From: Mauremys mutica
Lineage: Eukaryota > Chordata > Testudines > Geoemydidae
Assembly (NCBI RefSeq): GCF_020497125.1
Contig: NC_059084.1
Location: forward strand, 32,146,203-32,210,202
Direction of reading: 5' to 3'
DNA: 64,000 nt
A model generated the notes under the pieces. The model was not told where the DNA came from. It was given only the letters and a program-made list of their open reading frames with translations, and did no database searches. Within the stretch, counting starts at the first letter, position 1. Each line of letters opens with the position of its first letter. Both the position numbers and the translations under genes were made by a program. Below are positions 57,101 to 61,939 of the stretch, one piece after another.

Positions 57101-60100
57101 GGCCAGATAGTGATGCTGTGCAGAGTCTGTGCAGTCTCTGCAATGAAAACAAAGGCCTTACAACAGGGAGCTGTTCAGTTAAAGCGAGAGCAGACTCGGA
57201 AGCATGTGTTTGGTGAACAGCAGTAATGGGCTCGCTGTTTTGACGAGTGTTTCTGTGTCTTGCAGCTCCGAGTTAATCATCCGCAACGTTGGATTCGAGG
57301 AGCTGCAGTAAGTAGCCTGTGCCCTCTCGGAGCAATGCGCAGATGCCGGGGATTGGAGAAGCAGTGCTTCCTTGGTCTACTCCCTGCTCTTGCCTGGGCA
57401 GTCTCACACGAGGCTGACGAGTATGTATGTGTTTCCAGGCCAGCTGACGTGAAGCAAGCTCATGAGCTGGATAAGAAGGCCACGGCACTGGGCAGGAAGC
57501 TGGTGAAGGGCCTAGAGACTGACGAGGAGGAGGAGGAGGAGTATGATGATGAATCTGATATGGAGTTCTTGGGCATCGTCTTCAGCCCTGTCAAGAGGTA
57601 CCTGGCACATGCTCCTCTTCTTTCCCCCAGTGCTCTGCAAGACCTTTTGCTTGGTGAAGGTGTGTGTCTCTTCACACAGCTGGGCCCAGGGGCCCATCCC
57701 TGCTGTGCTGGGGTACGGTGAGGCACCGAGTCTTACCCACAGGGCCCTGGGGGTTCAGTCTAGCCTTGCTTACCCTTCCTGCAGCCTGTGGCTTTGTGTG
57801 AAGCCAGGCTGTGGTGTTTCTGCTCTCCAGTAGCAGGACGAGATGGTGCTCTTGGGGAAATGTGGCCTCTTCATGGAGCCTTCACCCTCGCTGACCCACC
57901 TATAGAGGGAGTTTGCTTGGAATTGCTGGGCTGTCTGGGAGGAGCGTTTGGAGTTTCCTTTCCCCTTGCTCACGTCTTGGCTGATTGGCCCTGGGTCTCC
58001 AGCCATTACAGCTCCCCCGTAGGTGTAACTGTGTTATCAGTGCCAGTGGATAATGAAGCTAACTTTTGCACATGTGCAGGCTGCGGCCCAAGTAAGTTAA
58101 AGGAGGGCTTTGCTCAGAGGCCCACTCAGCTGGTTTGTTTCCCTTGCAGCCGTTCCAGACGCCTCTGCAAGTGGGACCTGTTTGCCACTCCTAGACAACA
58201 AAGCTTCCAGGTATTGTACTAAACAATCCCCCTGCAAGTCAGGTGCCTCCCCTTGGATCCCTGCCCCAAGCCAGGTCTGCTACAGTCAGGGCAGCTAACT
58301 GGCAGGCGAGTGTCTCCCTTCAATGTCTAACAGACAGGCAGGCCCCTCCGCCCTCTCCAAGGAACAGTCTGGCGGTTCCTCTTCGCCACATCCCTGCTTC
58401 CTATTCCTCACATACTGGCCTCAGCAGAGCTCTTCTTTCCTTCAATAAGCTCTTAAACGCCTACATTCCCAACCCCGCTGGCCGGGCCCAGATGGGTGTT
58501 GATATTTCCTTTCATTGCTGGTGGTGTTCCTCCATGCGGCAGCCGAGAGTCTGTGTGAACATTCTGCACGGGATGGAACTGGTTCCAAAGTGCATCGTTT
58601 GAACAGTGTGAGCCAGGATTCCTACTGGGCCATAGAGTGAGATATGAGTTTAAGGGAGATTAGAAACTGCGAACCCAGTATGGGGAGAGCCATCAGCCTC
58701 TTGCTGTCTCAGCTGTTAAACAGCGCCCTGTAGTCTAATAATAGCAGCAGTAACAGTGCTTCTGTAGCTCTTTGCATCTGCAGTGCAGGTATTAACTGGC
58801 CCTCATTGCCCACCTGGGAGGTATTATTCCCATCTTAGGGACGAGCAAATAGACACATGGAGATGCCGCTGTATCCCAGCAATGAACATGGCCCCAGGAG
58901 GTTACGCAGCTGGCCTGAGCCCTACTGCCACAGTAGCGGATTCGTGACTCCCAGGCCAGCTTGACCATGCGGCCTCTCTCTGGGTGTAATCTCTGCTGCA
59001 GGGGGAGTGCCCATTCAGGCCGTAAATGTTGCGGTTCTCTAACCGCTGGCTATCTTTTCAGTGTTTGTCTGGACGCTCTAGTAAATGTATAGAATATTAG
59101 GGGGCAAATGCTCTGCCACACATCAGTGGAAAGGTAACTTGGATTGTAGTAAAGTCTTTGATTTCCTATTTGTCCCTCTCCTCCTGAGCATGCCATCACC
59201 TGTTTAAGGTGGGAAGAGATGATAATGACAACAGGGCATTTTAAAAAGCAGCGGAGAAAGGCCGGAGGCTAATGGGCAGGCTGTGTCTCTGGAATAGCTG
59301 GCTGCAGGAAGGAAACAGGCAAGCTTTCCTCTCATTGGAGGCACTCCCAGCTGCTCTGAAAGGACCTGTCAGTGGATTCCTTTCCCATGTTTCCACAGAT
59401 CGGGATCAATGTCATTGAAGCCCAGAAGCTGGTGGGGGTGAACATTGACCCCTTTGTGGTGGTGAAGGTTGGAGAAGAGAAGAGGCACACAGCAACGCAA
59501 AAGTCAACGAACTGCCCCTTTTACAATGAGGTATGTGGCATGGGCCAGGAATCCCATTGGCAAAGTGTCCAGAGCCACCTGCACAGGTCATGGTGCAAGG
59601 AAGGGACCAGGAACACTGCAGTGTGGCTGAGAGCTGGCTGAGAGCACAGCACTGCTCACCCCCAACCAGTATCACTGGAGAGCACAGCACTGCTCACCCC
59701 CAACCAGTGTCACGCGGAGCGCACAGTACAGCTCACCCCCAACCAGTGTCACCGGAGCACACAGCACTGCTCACCCCCAACCAGTGTCACCGGAGCGCAC
59801 AGCACTGCTCACCCCCAACCAGTGTCACGCGGCGCGCACAGCACTGCTCACCCCCAACCAGTGTCACGTGGCGCACACAGCACTGCTCACCCCCAACCAG
59901 TGTCACATGGCGCACACAGCACTGCTCACCCCCAACCAGTGTCACGTGGCGCACACAGCACTGCTCACCCCCAACCAATGTCACCGGAGCGCACAGCACT
60001 GCTCACCCCCAACCAGTGTCACTGGAGCACACAGCACTGCTCACCCCCAACCAGTGTCACTGGAGCACACAGCACTGCTCACCCCCAACCAGTGTCACGC

Positions 60101-60922
60101 GGTGTGCACAGCACTGCTCACCCCCAACCAGTGTCACTGGAGCACACAGCACTGCTCACCCCCAACCAGTGTCACGCGGTGTGCACAGCACTGCTCACCC
60201 CCAACCAGTGTCACGCGGCGCTCACAGCACTGCTCACCCCCAACCAGTGTCACGTGGAGTGCACAACACTGCTCACCCCCAACCAGTGTCATGCGGCGCG
60301 CACAGCACTGCTTACCTCCCCCTGCCAGTGTCACATGGCGCGCACAGCACTGCTCACCCCCAACCAATGTCACGCGGCGCGCACTGCACTGCTAACCCCC
60401 AACCAGTGTCACATGGCGCACACAGCACTGCTTACCCTCAACCAGTGTCACTGAGCGCACAGCACTGCTTACCCTCAACCAGTGTCACTGAGCGCACAGC
60501 ACTGCTCACACCCAACCAGTGTCACCGGAGCACACAGCACTGCTCAGCCCCAACCAGTGTCACCGAGCGCACAGCACTGCTCACCCCCAACCAGTGTCAC
60601 CGAGCGCACAGCACTGCTTGTTACGTGGAGCACGCAGTATTGCTTACACCCAACCAGTGTCACTGGAGAGCACAGCACTGCTTGTCACGTGGAGCATGCA
60701 GTATTGCTTACACTCAACCAGTGTCACACAGAGTGCACAGCACTTCCACAGGTGCTGAGCCTCATTCAAGTCACACGTGACATGGCTGTGTCCAGGGAGA
60801 GGGGCTCTCGGGGTTGCGATGGGAGCACTTTGCTCAGTTTTCTTTCTCTTCTCTTGCAGTATTTTGTGTTTGAATTCCATGAGGCAAGGGAAGTTTTATT
60901 TCACAGACTCATAGAGATTTCC
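29969..60922 (+). CDS. FER1L4: Type II ferlin, N-terminal part (ten exons, gene runs off the window)
   Basis: Ten exons join into 873 nt in one frame (291 codons) with AG acceptors and GT donors at every border. Ferlins are large multi-C2, tail-anchored proteins that act in calcium-dependent membrane fusion and repair. Residues 1 to about 130 form C2A, about 150-226 a charged linker, and 227-291 the start of C2B. The order and the motifs [18 protein letters not shown] and [13 protein letters not shown] match otoferlin-class ferlins. A C2A rules out FER1L6, and divergence from otoferlin favours FER1L4, a pseudogene in humans. Loop 1 of C2A (LPGAGERQ) lacks the acidic residues seen in calcium-binding C2 domains. 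The remaining domains lie beyond 64 kb. OTOF remains the main alternative. Confidence 0.75.
30130..30420. repeat. G-rich tandem repeat in intron 1
   Basis: Units with GGGGGGTCTGGGTGCGGGGG and GGTTGGTAGCC recur several times. The G runs could form quadruplexes. It explains Gly/Arg-rich shadow frames. Confidence 0.8.
31040..31845. mobile_element. Decayed Harbinger-like element in intron 1
   Basis: The left part has GTTAGGTCGACATAAG and CTACACCGACCTAT, and the right part TGTACACCGACTTAACTTA. These match the sub-terminal GTTAGGTCGAC region of the Harbinger at 7630 and of the MITEs. The outermost ends are degraded. An hAT MITE is nested inside. Confidence 0.55.
31532..31692. mobile_element. hAT-type MITE with 8-bp duplication
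   Basis: Ends CAGGGGCGGCTCTAG and GGAGCCGCCCCTG are inverted, flanked by a perfect duplication, CCCACAAT, at 31524-31531 and 31693-31700. At 161 bp it is the shortest intact copy in the window. Confidence 0.93.
32605..32660 (+). CDS. FER1L4: Ferlin exon 2 (residues 27-45)
   Basis: After a CCCCCAG acceptor the exon reads [19 protein letters not shown] and ends at GAG before GTAAGG. It completes the split Gly codon from exon 1. In the ferlin C2A this is the strand after FRG and the loop before the FRWP motif. Confidence 0.85.
33185..34244 (+). mobile_element. CR1 LINE 3' end with open reverse-transcriptase frame
   Basis: The + frame from about 33185 to 34167 is uninterrupted. It covers [16 protein letters not shown], then [20 protein letters not shown], then the catalytic FADDTK, and the C-terminal [18 protein letters not shown], and ends in AGMI. 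The 3' UTR runs to GACCTCCTGAGGTCCCTTCC and TTCTATGA. CR1 elements copy themselves by target-primed reverse transcription, and 5' truncation is usual. The open frame begins in flanking host sequence (from 32983), so the first 67 or so codons of that frame are not CR1. Lack of stops over 327 codons suggests a fairly recent insertion. Confidence 0.92.
34246..35501. mobile_element. DNA transposon-like element with GGGAATTCTGTG ends
   Basis: Left CTCCTGAGGGAATTCTGTGC and right ACACAGAATTCCCCCAGAAG form an inverted pair. The AAAATTCTGC and ATTTTAAAATTCTGC blocks inside the left end are common in reptile repeats. The target duplication is not clear. A GC-rich tandem tract (about 34560-35080) fills the centre. 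Confidence 0.6.
34560..35080. repeat. Degenerate minisatellite
   Basis: Units containing GGGGCTTG, GGTCTGGGTGCAG and GGGTGAG recur about every 30-40 bases, with many mutations. Pro/His/Leu-rich minus frames over it are repeat artefacts. Confidence 0.7.
35703..35855. mobile_element. MITE with TGTCTACACTGC / GCAGTGTAGAC motifs
   Basis: The left TTGTCTACACTGCAGTTTTA and right TTGCAGTGTAGACTCACCCT face each other. They resemble the Harbinger-type MITE ends in the window. A truncated left half of a related element is at 37255-37345, next to the 63-bp minisatellite. Confidence 0.55.
36700..36768 (-). mobile_element. Penelope-like 3' end fragment, minus strand
   Basis: The segment reads CTACTGGGCCAACTCCTGTT then GGTGAGACAGACAAG, the reverse of the AACAGAAGTTGGTCCAATAA block at 1143 and 61.8 kb. 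Only this block is present. Confidence 0.5.
37346..38460. repeat. 63-bp minisatellite in ferlin intron 2
   Basis: The marker GATGACTGGGGG recurs at 37761, 37824, 37887, 37950 and 38013, giving a period of 63 bp. Each unit joins a GGGATGACTGGG half to a GGGTGGTGTGCGGGG half, both ending in GGGGATGGGGAG. Because 63 is divisible by three, an open Pro-rich frame of 466 codons survives on the minus strand and Gly/Asp-rich frames on the plus. The G runs on + could form quadruplexes. Confidence 0.95.
38786..38912. mobile_element. Short MITE with 8-bp duplication
   Basis: Ends CAGGGTGACCAGATAG and ATCTGGTCACCCTA are inverted. A perfect 8-bp duplication, GTCTGTGG, flanks it at 38778-38785 and 38913-38920. 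It shares its ends with the 0.9-kb element at 6004-6914, of which it is probably a deleted relative. Confidence 0.9.
38921..40533. other. Intron 2 remainder, no feature recognised
   Basis: Unique-looking intronic sequence up to the exon 3 acceptor. No transposon ends or exons could be supported. Confidence 0.5.
40534..40622 (+). CDS. FER1L4: Ferlin exon 3 (residues 46-74 plus two bases)
   Basis: A TTTATAG acceptor precedes [20 protein letters not shown] then YNCSKVFSN. The FRWP and VFNYSKVFSN-like blocks are the most conserved part of the type II ferlin C2A. It ends AACAG before GTAGGT, leaving two bases (phase 2). Confidence 0.93.
40800..41995 (+). mobile_element. Old CR1-like LINE, 3' half
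   Basis: Broken reading on + includes a degenerate RT region and, later, [20 protein letters not shown] and a WNS motif. It ends with GAGGTCAGACTAGATCATGG and CTGGCCTTAACAGCTACAG. It is in the same family as the ancient LINE at 22.9-29.0 kb and heavily decayed. Confidence 0.75.
42352..42451 (+). CDS. FER1L4: Ferlin exon 4 (residues 75-108)
   Basis: A TTTTGTTGTAG acceptor is followed by a frame completing Arg75, then [20 protein letters not shown] and [13 protein letters not shown]. This is the C2A strand LIGT, the helix-like segment, and the DTLIDDNN-like turn of type II ferlins. It ends GGG before GTAAGG in phase 0. Confidence 0.93.
42452..44309. other. Intron 4, first part, no feature recognised
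   Basis: No exon or transposon with clear ends could be supported before the DIRS region. Confidence 0.5.
44310..44827 (-). pseudogene. DIRS RNase H region remnant
   Basis: Minus-strand readings give [17 protein letters not shown], then [16 protein letters not shown], then [18 protein letters not shown], and after a frame change [16 protein letters not shown] and [18 protein letters not shown]. The N-x-LELxA and FTDNxT motifs belong to the DIRS RNase H. The Asp of FTDN has become Asn, and at least one frameshift is present, so it cannot be active. Confidence 0.8.
44840..45026. mobile_element. GC-rich DNA transposon fragment
   Basis: The right part reads TGATGGGCCGCCCGTGGGCC then ACAAGTTTCCTACCACTG, and the left part GGCCCATCAGAGTAAGCTGA, which are inverted around a CCAATGGGAGCTGC block. 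This fits a short hAT-like element between the Gag and RNase H pieces. The duplication is not clear. Confidence 0.55.
45045..45460 (-). pseudogene. DIRS Gag, C-terminal remnant
   Basis: Minus reading contains [20 protein letters not shown] near 45400 and, in a shifted frame, [20 protein letters not shown] followed by a basic KRDRAQRRK block. The ASWL and Gln/Arg-rich tail are characters of vertebrate DIRS Gag. The middle is frameshifted. Confidence 0.65.
45463..45723. mobile_element. Harbinger-type MITE inside DIRS gag
   Basis: Left GGGCCTGGTCTACG and right GTATAGACATACCC are inverted. Flanks TTA (45460-45462) and CTA (45724-45726) fit the 3-bp TWA duplication with one change. The element carries an internal hairpin at 45632-45672 and a GGTGGAGTACAGGAATCGA block shared with the copies at 50036 and 63007. 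Confidence 0.85.
45740..46990 (-). pseudogene. DIRS Gag, middle remnant
   Basis: Minus reading runs from Ser/Arg-rich sequence through [20 protein letters not shown] then [18 protein letters not shown], to [20 protein letters not shown] and an [20 protein letters not shown] tail. The SSSPD, YQDLL and NSLVV motifs are typical of vertebrate DIRS Gag. Some open stretches remain (46507 to 46178, 46177 to 45911), but stops and frame changes separate them. Confidence 0.78.
47008..47270 (-). mobile_element. Truncated hAT MITE (CAGTGGTTCTCA type)
   Basis: It begins CAGTGGTTCTCAGCCAGGGG and TACGCATGCC and continues with ACAAACTAAGATTTCATACA and GTGTGCTGTGACACTTTTGT. This is a common reptile hAT element. 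The expected far end (GGTTGAGAACCACTG) is missing, so the copy is truncated on its right side. Its orientation label is arbitrary. Confidence 0.75.
47404..49262 (+). mobile_element. DIRS-type fragment, plus strand, with terminal inverted repeats
   Basis: The left 47408-47590 and the right 48920-49200 carry long inverted copies of one sequence, including TTCTTCTTCGAGTGATTGCT against its reverse at 48932-48953, and the AAGATTTTTACCCTAGCAAC and GGCGCCGCTATAGCGCTAGA blocks. Between them is a tyrosine recombinase gene. Gag and reverse transcriptase are missing. The right end (48955-49262) is itself inverted: a GGTTACTCACCGTAGTAACT motif on + is followed by the same motif on -. Split inverted termini are a hallmark of DIRS elements. 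Confidence 0.82.
47759..48898 (+). pseudogene. DIRS tyrosine recombinase, one in-frame stop
   Basis: The frame is open for about 380 codons apart from one stop, TAA at 48272-48274. Tyrosine recombinases of DIRS elements integrate a circular DNA copy without making target duplications. An N-terminal SAM-like core-binding region ([20 protein letters not shown], about 47915) precedes the catalytic domain. Visible catalytic residues are Arg in SARRVSEL (48311-48316), the HxxR of LTAHSTRA (His 48701-48703, Arg 48710-48712) and the Tyr nucleophile in ATHYAL (48809-48811). The exact start is uncertain; the first Met at 47759 is one option. The stop is likely to abolish function, but the frame is otherwise remarkably clean. 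Confidence 0.85.
49263..49690 (-). pseudogene. DIRS Gag, N-terminal remnant
   Basis: The minus frame is open and Ser/Arg/His/Pro-rich, with [36 protein letters not shown] and a [16 protein letters not shown] stretch. Basic-Ser-rich text of this kind is found near the N-terminus of vertebrate DIRS Gag. It belongs with the Gag pieces downstream, from which it is split by the + strand DIRS fragment. Confidence 0.6.
50036..50331. mobile_element. Harbinger-type MITE, right end truncated or decayed
   Basis: It begins TTAGTCCTGGTCTACACTGG and ends near GCGGGTAGTGTAG, where the final CC-rich bases are missing. It has two internal hairpins (about 50079-50140 and 50248-50287) and the GGTGGAGTACAGGAGTCGAC block. 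It belongs to the family of 45463 and 63007. Confidence 0.8.
51334..51557. mobile_element. hAT-type MITE with 8-bp duplication
   Basis: Ends CAGGGCCGGCTCCAG and GGAGCCGGCCCTG are inverted. Flanks GATAAGGC (51326-51333) and GCTAAGGC (51558-51565) match at seven of eight positions. The interior has an A-rich run and inverted AATTCAGCGG blocks. Confidence 0.9.
51975..52135. repeat. Degenerate purine-rich repeat
   Basis: GGCCAGGAACAGG, GGAGCAGGCTGG and similar units recur. The composition resembles the tract at 330-480. Gln/Glu/Gly-rich frames over it are not supported as genes. Confidence 0.6.
52267..52623. mobile_element. hAT-type MITE with 8-bp duplication
   Basis: Ends CAGGGGCGGCTCTAG and GGAGCCGGCCCTG are inverted. 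A perfect duplication, CTGCTCAG, lies at 52259-52266 and 52624-52631. The interior is a series of near-repeats of GGACCTCCTGCAGGCACGCC-type blocks, as in the copies at 7709 and 24616. Confidence 0.93.
52640..55080 (+). mobile_element. CR1/L3-like LINE, long 3' portion
   Basis: The + strand carries the endonuclease end ([20 protein letters not shown], then [10 protein letters not shown]), a basic linker with [20 protein letters not shown], the RT region with [52 protein letters not shown] and the catalytic FADDTKLL, then a decayed C-terminal part to about 54990. The L3-like C-terminal text ([20 protein letters not shown]) suggests a clade close to CR1 or L3. Several stops and frameshifts divide it into five or more open pieces. 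Confidence 0.85.
55116..55464. mobile_element. hAT-type MITE (CAGGGGTTCTCAACC)
   Basis: Ends CAGGGGTTCTCAACC and GGTTGAGAACCACTG are inverted. Flanks TATTAATT (55108-55115) and TATTAACT (55465-55472) match at seven of eight positions. It is a different hAT family from the CAGGGCCGGCTCC copies. Confidence 0.92.
55500..56436. other. End of intron 4, no feature recognised
   Basis: Apart from the T-rich run near 55480 there is no structure I can support before the exon 5 acceptor. Confidence 0.5.
56437..56528 (+). CDS. FER1L4: Ferlin exon 5 (residues 109-138 plus two bases)
   Basis: A CCTTCCTAG acceptor is followed by [20 protein letters not shown] then [10 protein letters not shown]. This matches the last C2A strand and the ATDGTVGSWDDGDF-like segment of otoferlin. 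The exon ends GACAG before GTACTG in phase 2. Confidence 0.93.
57266..57307 (+). CDS. FER1L4: Ferlin exon 6 (residues 139-152 plus two bases)
   Basis: A TGTCTTGCAG acceptor and a CAGTAAGT donor delimit 42 nt reading [14 protein letters not shown]. It is phase-compatible with its neighbours and begins the linker after C2A. The family match is weaker than for neighbouring exons, so the support is mainly the splice sites and frame. Confidence 0.7.
57439..57597 (+). CDS. FER1L4: Ferlin exon 7 (acidic linker, residues 153-205)
   Basis: A GTTTCCAG acceptor is followed by [29 protein letters not shown], then a run of six Glu, [18 protein letters not shown]. It completes Gln153 from exon 6 and ends in AGAG before GTACCT (phase 2). 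The segment lies between C2A and C2B, where type II ferlins also have a charged, low-complexity linker. The GAGGAG repeat is prone to length change between species. Confidence 0.85.
58150..58210 (+). CDS. FER1L4: Ferlin exon 8 (residues 206-226)
   Basis: The acceptor TTTCCCTTGCAG precedes 61 nt reading [20 protein letters not shown] ending in Gln, with a donor GTATTG at 58211. Arg206/Ser is completed from the AG of exon 7, and the exon ends in phase 0, exactly as needed to join [13 protein letters not shown] in exon 9. The basic tail before C2B is in the place of the otoferlin MDYQVSITVIEARQLVG junction. Family match alone is weak. Confidence 0.72.
59399..59530 (+). CDS. FER1L4: Ferlin exon 9 (C2B start, residues 227-270)
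   Basis: A TTTCCACAG acceptor is followed by [40 protein letters not shown] and FYNE. The EAxxLVGxNxDP and STNxPFYNE patterns are diagnostic for the second C2 domain of ferlins, and the details are those of type II members. It ends GAG before GTATGT in phase 0. Confidence 0.97.
59640..60770. repeat. 38-bp minisatellite in ferlin intron 9
   Basis: AGCACTGCTCACCCCCAACC recurs about every 38 bp (for example 59648, 59686, 59763, 59801, 59840), with a variable GTCACNGG/GGCGC segment between copies. About 29 copies are present, with drift towards the right edge. A + frame of 415 codons, rich in His, Ser, Thr and Pro, runs through it along with minus-strand Cys/Gly/Val-rich frames; all are artefacts. 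The array lies between two coding exons and does not alter the frame of the gene. Confidence 0.95.
60860..60922 (+). CDS. FER1L4: Ferlin exon 10 (C2B, residues 271-291)
   Basis: A CTCTCTTGCAG-like acceptor precedes [20 protein letters not shown] then Ser, with a donor GTAAGT at 60923. It continues the C2B fold after STNCPFYNE with the family text YFVFDFH. The next exons are beyond 64000 and are not visible in the window. Confidence 0.95.
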
Positions 60923-61785
60923 GTAAGTACGCCCTGCTGCCCACACCCTTTTGGGTCACATTGGCAAGAATCTGTGTAATGGCAATAACTGAGATGCTGC
61001 GCTGAAGTGCCGAGTGTGTACGTGTGTGTTTATGGCAGCACCTTCCACCTGGAGATCGTCAGGCTCTTGCACAAAGTTAGGGCACCACTATTGCCCCCAT
61101 TTTACAGGTGGGGAAACTGAGCCACAGACACGTTCAAGGACCTGTCCAGCATCACACAGCAAGTCAGTAGAAGAGTTGGGAATAAATCTCAAGGGGTCTG
61201 ACTCTCATCCCTTACTTTAGCCAGTAGACAAAGCTGCCTTCCTTGTAGGTAACACAAGCTACATGTGTAGCTATAGGGCCTGATCCAAAGCCCATTGTAG
61301 TCAATAGCAGCCTGTAACCCAGTTTCACATCTCGTGTGTTGTTAGGCAAGCGCCTTCAGCAGCCCAGGCAGAGCAGGCATTGGTACTGTTGTTGCTTTTT
61401 TAGCCATATATAGCAAGTGTGCCCTCTTACATGTTAGTACTGATTGGGCCACCGCATCTGCCCGTGTCAGTACCCCAGCTGCACACAGCTTGTCAGTCTC
61501 CCATTTTCATAACGCCCCACAGGGTTACATCTGCTTGGCAAATGCACAGTTGTAATTTTATACCAACCGTCCAGCTATTTCAGCACAACTGTTCGTAGGG
61601 GTCCCCTGACCCCCCAGCTGAGACGGAGAGCCCAGGGAGAGTTCTTCCCCAGCCTTGATTGAGCCCCCAGGGGAGAACCAAGTGCCCCTTCCTCACAGTA
61701 AAACATCAGGAGAAATGTGCCCAGATTCTTCCCCCAAGTTTATTTTTCCACTTCTGGCTCACTTACTTGGAGGGAAGTTGTCTGC
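60923..61785. other. Intron 10 start, no feature recognised
   Basis: No further ferlin exon was found before the Penelope element. A short hAT- or SINE-like GAAACTGAGCCACAGA segment at about 61110 resembles a common mammalian-type motif but could not be assigned. Confidence 0.45.
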
Positions 61786-61788
61786 AGT

Positions 61789-61905
61789 GTAGTTGTAGCC
61801 ATGTCGGTCCCAGGATATTAGACAAGGAGGGTGAGGTAATAGCTTTTATTGGACCAACTTCTGTTGGGGAAAGATAAGCTGTCAAACCACACAGAGCTCT
61901 TCCTC
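61789..61905 (-). mobile_element. Penelope-like 3' end, inverted against the downstream body
   Basis: The segment reads TGTAGTTGTAGCCATGTCGG, AATAGCTTTTATTGGACCAA then CTTCTGTTGGGGAAAG. This is the reverse complement of the block at 1143. It lies directly before a plus-strand Penelope body. Inverted, partly duplicated 3' parts are known for Penelope-like elements. Confidence 0.7.
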
Positions 61906-61939
61906 CAGTCCGGTCCGGTCCGGTAACGGGGCACTCTGC

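Noticed and set aside
59533..60780. A 415-codon open frame on the plus strand with repeated [14 protein letters not shown] text.
   Set aside because: It comes from the 38-bp minisatellite in an intron of the ferlin gene and overlaps the exon 9 donor.
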